A stretch of 13,954 nucleotides of DNA from DATLYF01 sp035575095. GTDB taxonomy: Bacteria > Pseudomonadota > Gammaproteobacteria > Competibacterales > Competibacteraceae. The position numbers and the translations under genes were made by a program. Below the pieces are notes generated by a model. That model saw only the letters and a list, made by a program, of their open reading frames with translations, was not told where the DNA came from and made no database searches. The stretch lies in contig DATLYF010000134.1 of the NCBI GenBank assembly GCA_035575095.1, positions 1 through 13,954 of the forward strand. Direction: 5' to 3'. Shown here piece by piece: positions 1 to 4,842 of the stretch. The first letter of the stretch is position 1; each line of letters starts with the position of its first letter.

Positions 1-324
1 CCGCTGGTACTGGCTGTAGCCGCCCCAGTAACGCTCGCCCACGCTCCAGCCGGTGAGCAGCACGGCATCGCCCGATTTGTAGTCGGGGCTGGCCGATTCC
101 ACCACCCGCCCGGCCAGATCGACGCCGGGCACCATGGGGAACTGGCGCACGATCTTGCCGCGCCCGGTCACCGCCAGGGCGTCCTTGTAATTCAGGGTGG
201 AGTAGTCGACCGCCACCAGCACCTCTTCCCGGGGCAGATCGGATTCGCTCAGCTGGCGGATCTCGGCATGTGTCTTGCCGTCCCGCTCGGTGAGCACCAG
301 GGCTTGGAAGTTCTGCGCAAACAT
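1..324 (-). CDS. acuI: Acrylyl-CoA reductase / YhdH-type quinone oxidoreductase, N-terminal 108 residues (3' part outside window)
   Basis: This is the N-terminal third of a zinc-free medium-chain dehydrogenase of the AcuI/YhdH family. Characterised members reduce acrylyl-CoA to propionyl-CoA with NADPH in the cytoplasm. The visible part is the GroES-like substrate domain. Family hallmarks are LNYKDALAVTG (residues 45-54), the FPMVPGVDLAG stretch (62-72) and the LLTGW-GE--WGG block (89-102), all close to E. coli YhdH as I remember it. The NADPH-binding Rossmann fold lies beyond the window edge. I chose ATG at 322-324 because GAGG lies nine bases upstream and YhdH proteins begin at about this point. 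In-frame ATGs at 331-333 and 340-342 would add three or six residues and are less well placed. The family is clear; the exact substrate is inferred. It reads in the same direction as the small RNAs behind it. Confidence 0.88.
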   Translation of the reverse strand, partial: MFAQNFQALVLTERDGKTHAEIRQLSESDLPREEVLVAVDYSTLNYKDALAVTGRGKIVRQFPMVPGVDLAGRVVESASPDYKSGDAVLLTGWSVGERYWGGYSQYQR

Positions 325-360
325 CGGCGGCATCCTCGGCATCGCTAGGGTGACGATGAC

Positions 361-369
361 GGTATAGCA
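361..369 (-). promoter_or_regulatory. Possible extended -10 promoter of the acuI-type gene
   Basis: On the minus strand TGC is followed by TATACC, an extended -10 pattern, about 37 bases before the chosen start codon. No convincing -35 box stands 16-18 bases upstream. The copy 1 small-RNA terminator lies about 85 bases further upstream, so the gene probably needs its own promoter. Weak evidence. Confidence 0.25.
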
Positions 370-452
370 TGCGCACCGCGCTACCGCGTAGTGCAAGGGC
401 TGCCAGGCGACAGCCTAGAAGCGGCAGGTGTACCCATACAACACAAACAGAC

Positions 453-482
453 AAAAAAAGGCCGGGGTGAGGAACCCCGGCC
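453..482 (-). terminator. Rho-independent terminator of small RNA copy 1
   Basis: On the minus strand a perfect 9-bp stem, GGCCGGGGT with ACCCCGGCC, encloses the loop TCCTC and is followed directly by seven T. On the plus strand the hairpin is not followed by a T run, so it fixes the direction of transcription. Confidence 0.93.
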
Positions 483-529
483 AAATAACCACCAAAGGAG
501 GATTGGAGAAGAAACATCCCGTGGATGTT
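453..529 (-). ncRNA. Tandem small RNA, copy 1 (about 77 nt)
   Basis: This is a predicted trans-acting small RNA. From a start near 529 it would form: hairpin 1, AACATCC paired with GGATGTT around the loop ACG (513-529); hairpin 2, CCAA paired with TTGG around the loop TCCTCCT; and a terminator hairpin with loop TCCTC followed by seven T. Both C-rich loops could pair with Shine-Dalgarno sequences. The first base pair of hairpin 1 is A-U here and G-U in copies 2 and 3, so pairing is kept despite the base change. It has its own promoter. No open reading frame is needed to explain the conservation. I cannot assign it to a named RNA family. Confidence 0.82.
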
Positions 530-536
530 GAAATTT

Positions 537-565
537 ATGATAGTGACAATGACGCACCGCGTCAA
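537..565 (-). promoter_or_regulatory. Promoter of small RNA copy 1
   Basis: TTGACG (560-565) and TATCAT (537-542) are separated by exactly 17 bases, a near-consensus sigma-70 promoter. The predicted start near 529 is the 5' end of hairpin 1. Unlike copies 2 and 3 there is no A tract immediately upstream of the -35 box. Confidence 0.82.
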
Positions 566-704
566 GCACTGGATGATGACATTCCGAATGTTCCGAGCCC
601 GAAGATGGCAAGCAGCATTACCCGCGGTGCCCCCACCGTCATCAGCGATACAGAGGCCTTCGTCATTCAACGCCCGATCCGCAGCCGTTCCCAGGCATGG
701 GCAT

Positions 705-733
705 AAAAAAGGCCGGGGTGAGGAACCCCGGCC
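705..733 (-). terminator. Rho-independent terminator of small RNA copy 2
   Basis: The same perfect 9-bp GC-rich stem (711-719 with 725-733), loop TCCTC on the minus strand, followed by six T. It is directional on the minus strand only. Confidence 0.93.
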
Positions 734-780
734 AAACAACCACCAAAGGAGGATTGGAGAAGAAACATCCCGTGGATGTC
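705..780 (-). ncRNA. Tandem small RNA, copy 2 (about 76 nt)
   Basis: Second copy of the small RNA. Hairpin 1 (GACATCC with GGATGTT, one G-U pair), hairpin 2 with the UCCUCCU loop and the terminator with the UCCUC loop are all kept. The only change in the downstream body is in the single-stranded linker before the terminator (GGTTGTTT here, GGTTATTT in copies 1 and 3). Changes confined to unpaired positions or conserving pairing support a functional folded RNA. It has its own promoter and terminator, so each copy can be made independently. Confidence 0.84.
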
Positions 781-787
781 GGAGCCT

Positions 788-816
788 ATGTTAGGGACAA
801 TGGTGCAACGCGTCAA
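788..816 (-). promoter_or_regulatory. Promoter of small RNA copy 2
   Basis: TTGACG (811-816), a 17-base spacer and TAACAT (788-793). A run of seven A on the minus strand (820-826) just upstream of -35 resembles an UP element. The wider pattern GCTTGAC...CCCTAACAT also partly resembles a heat-shock sigma-32 promoter, so the sigma factor is open. Confidence 0.84.
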
Positions 817-916
817 GCATTTTTTTATTACATTTTGTTAACTTCCTAGTCAGGAATGTTATATGGCGGGTTCAGCCACCGTTCAGCAGCGCCATGCCAA
901 GCGGCGGACGATGGCC

Positions 917-948
917 AAAAAAAGAGGCCGGGGTGAGGAACCCCGGCC
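917..948 (-). terminator. Rho-independent terminator of small RNA copy 3
   Basis: Perfect 9-bp stem 926-934 with 940-948, loop TCCTC on the minus strand, followed by TC and seven T. It could also stop read-through from uup, which has no obvious terminator of its own. Confidence 0.92.
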
Positions 949-995
949 AAATAACCACCAAAGGAGGATTGGAGAAGAAACATCCCGTGGATGTC
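917..995 (-). ncRNA. Tandem small RNA, copy 3 (about 79 nt)
   Basis: Third copy, the closest to uup. The body from the predicted start at 995 is identical to copy 2 apart from the linker base and the 3' tail. Hairpin 1 is formed by GACATCC and GGATGTT, hairpin 2 exposes UCCUCCU, and the terminator exposes UCCUC. After the terminator stem the tail reads TC followed by seven T, so the T run is displaced by two bases relative to the other copies. It lies 128 bases downstream of the uup stop codon but has its own strong promoter, so it need not be a 3'-UTR product. Confidence 0.84.
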
Positions 996-1002
996 GGAGC
1001 CT

Positions 1003-1031
1003 ATGTTAGGGACAATGGTGCAGTGTGTCAA
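1003..1031 (-). promoter_or_regulatory. Promoter of small RNA copy 3
   Basis: TTGACA (1026-1031, full consensus), a 17-base spacer and TAACAT (1003-1008). A seven-A tract on the minus strand (1035-1041) stands just upstream of -35, as in copy 2. By consensus match this is the strongest of the three promoters. Confidence 0.86.
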
Positions 1032-1122
1032 GCATTTTTTTATGACAATCCACGCATTGCACCGAGGCACTTCAATAACAAAAATAAGGCAATCGAGGCG
1101 CAGAAAAGTTCCATCCGGCTCG

Positions 1123-3024
1123 TCAGCCGCCCTGGAGCAGATTCTCCAGCGCCTCCCAGCGGGCATAGGCTGCCTCCAGCTCGGCCTCCAGGGCCGACAG
1201 CCGTCCTAGCACCCGTGCCTGCTCGGCCGGATCGCCCTTGTAGAACACCGGATCGCTGGTGCGCGCCGACAGCTCGGCCTGTTCCGCCTCCAGCTGCTCG
1301 ATGCGCCCGGGCAGCAGTTCCAGCTCGCGCTGGTCCTTGTAGCTGAGCTTGCCGGGTCGCGCTTTGGGCGGCTCGGCGAGCTTCGGTTCGGGCTTGCTCT
1401 CGGCCTTGGGCCTGAGGGCCGGGAGCGGCTCGCGGCGCTGGCGCAGCCAGTCGGAATAGCCGCCTACGTATTCCCGCACCCTGCCCTCGCCCTCGAACAC
1501 CAGGGTCGAGGTCACCACGTTGTCGAGAAAGGCGCGATCATGCGACACCAGCAGCAAGGTGCCGGAGTACTCGGCCAGCAGCTCCTCCAATAGCTCCAGG
1601 GTTTCGATGTCGAGGTCGTTGGTGGGCTCGTCCAGCACCAGCAGATTGGCCGGCTGGCTGAACAGCCGCGCCAGCAGCAGCCGGTTGCGCTCGCCACCGG
1701 ACAGGGACTTGACGGGGGTGCGGGCGCGCTCGGGAGTGAACAGGAAGTCCTGCAGATAGCTGATGATGTGCCGCCGCTCGCCGTTGAGGACGATGAACTC
1801 GCGGCCCTCGGCGACGTTGTCGAGCACCGACCGTTCCGGCTCGAGGCGGGCACGCATCTGGTCGAAATAGGCGACCTCCAGCCGGGTGCCCAGGCGGATG
1901 CTACCGGAGTCAGGCGGAAGCTGGCCCAGTAGCAGCCTGAGCAGGGTGGTCTTGCCGGTGCCGTTGGGACCGATCAGGCCGATGCGGTCGCCGCGCAGGA
2001 TGCGCAGCGAGAGGTCGCGCACGATGGGCCGATCCTCCCAGGCATAGTTGACGTTCTGCGCCTCCACCACCAGTCTGCCGGAGCGTTCCGCCTCCTCCAG
2101 GGCGAAGCTGGCGCGACCTTGCATCTCGCGCCGCTCGCGCCGTTCCTGGCGCAGCGCCAGCAGCCGCCGCACCCGGCCCTCATTGCGGGTACGACGCGCC
2201 TCGATGCCCTTGCGGATCCAGGCTTCCTCCTGGGCCAGGAACTTGTCGAACTCGGCGTTGCGTCTGGCCTCATCGGCCAACCGCGCTTCGCGCAGCTCCA
2301 GGTAGCGGCGGTAGTCGCCGGGCCAGGAGCTGAGCCGGCCGCGGTCGAGCTCCAGGATGCGGGTGGCCAGGCGCTCCAGTAGGGCGCGGTCGTGGGTGAC
2401 GAACAGCACCCCGCCGCGGAACTCCAGCAACTGCTCCTCCAGCCAGTGGATGGCCTCGATGTCCAGGTGGTTGGTGGGCTCGTCCAGCAGGAGCAGGTCG
2501 GGCTCCCCCACCAGCGCGCGGCCGAGCAGCACGCGCCGCTTCCAGCCGCCGGACAGCTCGCTCAGCCGGGCGTCGGCGGGCAGGCTCAGGCGACTGATGA
2601 TCTGTTCCACCCGTTGTTCCAGACGCCAGCCGTCGCGCGCCTCCAGCGTGTGCTGCAAGCGCTCCATCTCCTTCAGCGCCGCCTCGGAATGATCGTGAGC
2701 CACGCGCACGGCGGCGGCGTGGTAGTCGCCGAGCAGCCGGCCGATCTCGGGCAGCCCGCCAGCCAGCACCTCGAACACCGTGGCGTCCTCGTCGGCCGGC
2801 AGTTCCTGGTCGAGCTTGCCGATCTTCAGACTCGGCGCCCGCCAGATCTCGCCGCTATCGGGGTGCAGCTCGCCGGCCACCAACCTGAGCAGGGTGGATT
2901 TGCCGGCGCCGTTGCGGCCGATCAGGCAGACCCGTTCGCCGGGTTCGAGCTGGAAACTGGCCTGTTCCAGCAGCGGATGCAGGCCGAAGGCGATGGAGAC
3001 GTCGGTGAAGCCGAGCAAAGGCAT
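1123..3024 (-). CDS. uup: ABC-F family ATPase Uup
   Basis: A soluble 633-residue protein with two ABC ATPase domains, almost the length of E. coli Uup (635). ABC-F proteins bind the ribosomal E site and act on stalled or misassembled ribosomes; Uup has also been linked to DNA-repair intermediates and transposon excision. Domain 1: Walker A GRNGAGKS (36-43), signature LSGGW (157-161), Walker B LLLLDEP (177-183). The charged inter-domain linker is at about 240-310. Domain 2: Walker A GPNGTGKT (352-359), signature LSGGE (441-445), Walker B LLVLDEP (461-467). A charged coiled-coil C-terminal domain (about 555-633), diagnostic for Uup, begins at GKLSYKDQRELE. Start MPLLGF matches the family. No clear Shine-Dalgarno is visible; a TATAAAAT at 3055-3062 could be its -10 box. 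It follows the repressor gene after 91 bases and may be partly co-transcribed with it. Confidence 0.95.
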   Translation of the reverse strand: MPLLGFTDVSIAFGLHPLLEQASFQLEPGERVCLIGRNGAGKSTLLRLVAGELHPDSGEIWRAPSLKIGKLDQELPADEDATVFEVLAGGLPEIGRLLGDYHAAAVRVAHDHSEAALKEMERLQHTLEARDGWRLEQRVEQIISRLSLPADARLSELSGGWKRRVLLGRALVGEPDLLLLDEPTNHLDIEAIHWLEEQLLEFRGGVLFVTHDRALLERLATRILELDRGRLSSWPGDYRRYLELREARLADEARRNAEFDKFLAQEEAWIRKGIEARRTRNEGRVRRLLALRQERRERREMQGRASFALEEAERSGRLVVEAQNVNYAWEDRPIVRDLSLRILRGDRIGLIGPNGTGKTTLLRLLLGQLPPDSGSIRLGTRLEVAYFDQMRARLEPERSVLDNVAEGREFIVLNGERRHIISYLQDFLFTPERARTPVKSLSGGERNRLLLARLFSQPANLLVLDEPTNDLDIETLELLEELLAEYSGTLLLVSHDRAFLDNVVTSTLVFEGEGRVREYVGGYSDWLRQRREPLPALRPKAESKPEPKLAEPPKARPGKLSYKDQRELELLPGRIEQLEAEQAELSARTSDPVFYKGDPAEQARVLGRLSALEAELEAAYARWEALENLLQGG

Positions 3025-3115
3025 GAGTGGGGTAACCGCAGATCGAAAAAGGCGATTTTATAGTCTCACGGCGCAACCGTCCTGATCCCGGCCGCCCTCC
3101 CGCTGCGCGCAACAC

Positions 3116-3454
3116 TCAGCGCGGCGCTTCTTGCTCGCCAGCGCTGCAATAAATGGCGTGCAGCGTATGGATCAGCACGCGCACCGGCCCCGGCGCCAGC
3201 GAGTAATAGATGCTCTGCGCCTCGCGCCGGGTGCAGACCAATCCCTCCTCGCGCAGCACGGCCAGGTGCTGCGAAAGCGCCGACTGGCTCAAGTCGAGCT
3301 GCTCGTTGAGTTCGCTCACCGAGCGCTCGCCCTCGACCAGCAGGCACAGGATCATCAGCCGCTTGTCATTGGCCAGAGCCTTGAGCAGGCGCGCGGCATC
3401 GCCGGCATGCACGCGCATGGCCTCGGCATCGATGGCGGGACGTTGGGCAGACAT
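3116..3454 (-). CDS. ArsR-family repressor, BigR/SqrR-like persulfide sensor
   Basis: A 112-residue winged-helix repressor of the ArsR/SmtB family. The helix-turn-helix covers about residues 45-75, with recognition helix SQSALSQHLAVLREEG (56-71) and the wing RREAQSIYYSL (77-86). Two cysteines sit where the BigR/SqrR subfamily has its redox pair: Cys37 in RLMILCLLVEGE, and Cys103 in HAIYC in the last helix. In BigR and SqrR these two form a polysulfide bridge on exposure to reactive sulfur species, releasing DNA. The metal-binding motif ELCVCDL of classical ArsR is absent. A further Cys74 is present. ATG at 3452-3454 has GAGAG upstream. The gene is divergent from a DUF2892-RND-thioredoxin operon, which it probably represses together with itself. 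Family certain; sulfur sensing inferred from the cysteine positions. Confidence 0.85.
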   Translation of the reverse strand: MSAQRPAIDAEAMRVHAGDAARLLKALANDKRLMILCLLVEGERSVSELNEQLDLSQSALSQHLAVLREEGLVCTRREAQSIYYSLAPGPVRVLIHTLHAIYCSAGEQEAPR

Positions 3455-3472
3455 GGCAGCTCTCTAAATAAG

Positions 3473-3501
3473 TTTACACTAATATAAAATAACTCTAATA
3501 T
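3473..3501 (+). promoter_or_regulatory. Promoter of the DUF2892-RND-trxC operon
   Basis: TTTACA (3473-3478) and TAATAT (3496-3501) are separated by exactly 17 bases. The start codon of the first gene lies 46 bases downstream of the -10 box, with a good Shine-Dalgarno in the leader. Confidence 0.72.
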
Positions 3502-3508
3502 AAGCCAA
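3481..3508 (-). promoter_or_regulatory. Promoter of the ArsR-type repressor gene
   Basis: On the minus strand TTGGCT (3503-3508), a 16-base spacer and TATATT (3481-3486). It occupies the same DNA as the plus-strand promoter, so the two must compete or be co-repressed. Confidence 0.5.
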
Positions 3509-3547
3509 ATCCTATCAAGAGTGAAGCTCGACAGAGGAGTAGATGAC

Positions 3548-3751
3548 ATGAACCTCGACCGTGCCGTACTCGCCTTCGCCGGCATGATGATCCTGTTCAG
3601 CGTGCTGCTGACGCATTTCCTCAGCCCGTGGTGGTTGCTGCTGACCGCCTTCATCGGCCTGAACATGCTGCAAGCGGCCTTCACCGGCTTCTGCCCGGCG
3701 GCGAAACTGTTCGCCGCGCTCGGCGTGAAATCGGGCTGCGCGTTCCAATGA
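3548..3751 (+). CDS. DUF2892 (YgaP transmembrane-like) small membrane protein
   Basis: A 67-residue inner-membrane protein of the DUF2892 type, the same fold as the membrane anchor of the rhodanese YgaP. Two hydrophobic helices are visible, about residues 5-22 and 28-44, separated by a short THFLSP turn. They are followed by the typical GFCPAAKLFAALGVK signature (47-61) with Cys49, and a second Cys at 64. YgaP binds thiosulfate or thiocyanate through a rhodanese domain; here only the membrane part is present. Related anchors are often found with persulfide-handling genes and BigR-type regulators. ATG 3548 is chosen because GAGGAG (3534-3539) stands eight bases upstream and family members start MNLDRAV or similar; the upstream in-frame GTG at 3521 has no such site. 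First gene of the operon. Its function here is unknown. Confidence 0.85.
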   Translation: MNLDRAVLAFAGMMILFSVLLTHFLSPWWLLLTAFIGLNMLQAAFTGFCPAAKLFAALGVKSGCAFQ

Positions 3752-3753
3752 GG
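3750..3753 (+). promoter_or_regulatory. Ribosome binding site deciding the adaptor start
   Basis: GAGG, overlapping the upstream TGA stop, stands nine bases before ATG 3763. It favours this start over ATG 3748, which would need a site inside the GTTCC sequence before it. Confidence 0.55.
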
Positions 3754-3762
3754 CGCCGCACC

Positions 3763-4842
3763 ATGGCGCAGCGTCACCCTGTGCTCAGCGGGCTGCTCAC
3801 CTTGGGCGCACTGCTCAGCGCCGCCTACGGAACCGTGGCGGCGGCGAGTGAGGCTGCGCCCACCCTGCCGTTTGCCACGCTGGAGGTGCAGAGCGCGCCC
3901 TTGCCACGCGAACGCATCTGGGACGGTGTGGTCGAGGCCGCCGATCAGGCGACGTTGTCGGCGCAAACGGCCGGGCGTGTGCTCGAACTGCCTTACGATG
4001 TCAACGACTACGTCCGCGCCGGCGACGTGGTGGTGCGTTTTACCGATGTCGAACAGCAGGCCGAGCTGCGCCGCGCCCAAGCCGCCCTGGATGCGGCCCA
4101 GGCCGCGGCCACCGAGGCCGAAGCCGAGTACCGCCGCTTCAACGAGCTGTTCGAGCGCAAGCTGGTCGCCCGCGCCCAGCTCGATCAGGCCATCGCCCGC
4201 CGCGAGGCCGCCCGCGCCCAGCTCGAAGCGGCTCAAGCCGCGGTGCGCGCGGCGCGCCAGCAACTCGATTACACCGTGGTGCGGGCGCCCTATTCGGGCA
4301 TCCTCACGCAGCGCCACGTCGAGGTCGGCGAAGCGGTGCAGCCGGGCCAGGCGCTGGTCTCCGGGCTGTCGCTCAACCGCCTGCGGCTGCGCGTCGAGCT
4401 ACCGCAGAGCGAGATCACGGCCCTGCGCGAGCAGGCCCAGGCCCGGGTACAGCTCGACGATGGCCGCTGGCTCGATGCCACCCGCGTCGTCCTCTTCCCT
4501 TATGCCGACCCGGCCACCCATAGTTTCCGCGTACGCGTCGAGCTGCCCGAGGCCGAGACCGGGCTGATGCCGGGCATGATCGCCAAAGTCGCCTTCGCTC
4601 TGGGCACGCGGCAACCGTTGCGCGTGCCGGTCACGGCCCTGGTGCGCCGCAGCGAGGTGACTGCGGTCTATGTGCTCGGTGCGGACGACCGGGTGAGCCT
4701 GCGCCAGATCCGTCCCGGCCATCGCTTCGGCGATCAGGTCGAGGTACTGGCCGGGTTGCGCGCAGGCGAGCGCATCGCCGCCGATCCGGCAGCCGCCCTC
4801 ACCTGGCTGGTCGAGCAGCGGCGCGAGGTGCGCCATGAGTGA
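3763..4842 (+). CDS. RND efflux periplasmic adaptor (membrane fusion protein)
   Basis: A 359-residue HlyD/AcrA-type adaptor that would bridge the inner-membrane RND pump to an outer-membrane channel. A signal peptide is visible at residues 1-28 (hydrophobic LLTLGALLSAAYGTVAAA) with no lipobox cysteine, so it is probably secreted or N-terminally anchored rather than lipidated. The first lipoyl half-motif is at about 54-93, an alpha-helical hairpin very rich in Ala, Glu and Arg at about 96-168, and the second lipoyl half YTVVRAPYSGILTQ at 170-183. Beta-barrel and membrane-proximal domains follow (about 205-345). ATG 3763 is preceded by GAGG (3750-3753) at nine bases. ATG 3748 would overlap the previous stop as ATGA and add MRRRT, but it lacks a ribosome site. 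The 3' end overlaps the permease start by eight bases. Substrate not deducible. Confidence 0.9.
   Translation: MAQRHPVLSGLLTLGALLSAAYGTVAAASEAAPTLPFATLEVQSAPLPRERIWDGVVEAADQATLSAQTAGRVLELPYDVNDYVRAGDVVVRFTDVEQQAELRRAQAALDAAQAAATEAEAEYRRFNELFERKLVARAQLDQAIARREAARAQLEAAQAAVRAARQQLDYTVVRAPYSGILTQRHVEVGEAVQPGQALVSGLSLNRLRLRVELPQSEITALREQAQARVQLDDGRWLDATRVVLFPYADPATHSFRVRVELPEAETGLMPGMIAKVAFALGTRQPLRVPVTALVRRSEVTAVYVLGADDRVSLRQIRPGHRFGDQVEVLAGLRAGERIAADPAAALTWLVEQRREVRHE

Larger units (their letters stand above)
453..1041 (-). repeat. Three tandem copies of a promoter + small-RNA + terminator cassette
   Basis: A unit of about 110-125 bp occurs three times in the same orientation (453-565, 705-826, 917-1041). 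Each contains a promoter, a transcribed body and a terminator on the minus strand. Copies 2 and 3 match almost base for base from the A/T tract upstream of -35 down to the terminator. Copy 1 keeps the transcribed body but has diverged between -35 and the start site. The spacers (566-704 and 827-916) show no common sequence, and I see no gene in them or in 1042-1122. This accounts for the whole gene-free stretch from 325 to 1122. Confidence 0.9.
3455..3547. promoter_or_regulatory. Divergent control region with twin CTAATATAA repeats
   Basis: This 93-bp gap between the repressor and the efflux operon contains a strikingly AT-rich core (about 3461-3510) in GC-rich surroundings. CTAATATAA occurs twice as a direct repeat (3479-3487 and 3495-3503, 16 bases apart). 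One copy abuts the plus-strand -35 box and the other overlaps its -10 box, so a bound dimer would block both divergent promoters. That these repeats are the repressor operator is inferred. Confidence 0.6.

Noticed and set aside
453..1041. CRISPR array
   Set aside because: Only three units, each over 100 bases, with promoters and terminators inside and unequal spacers of about 90-140 bases; no cas genes nearby.
428..1346. Plus-strand open frames over the repeats (428-706, 525-794, 894-1346, 991-1209)
   Set aside because: They translate the antisense of the small-RNA cassettes. AAAGGAGG on this strand mimics a ribosome site but is the complement of the C-rich loop, and the terminator polarity fixes transcription on the minus strand.
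2392..3063. 223-residue plus-strand frame opposite uup
   Set aside because: It lies wholly inside the well-supported uup gene on the other strand and has the low-complexity Gln/His/Ala composition of a high-GC antisense shadow.
3055..3085. Separate promoter for uup
   Set aside because: A TATAAAAT is present, but no plausible -35 box lies 16-18 bases upstream, so it was mentioned with the gene and not listed as a feature.
3355..4317. 320-residue minus-strand frame across the repressor start, the DUF2892 gene and the adaptor
   Set aside because: It overlaps three real genes and the divergent promoters, and shows no domain. It is a shadow frame.
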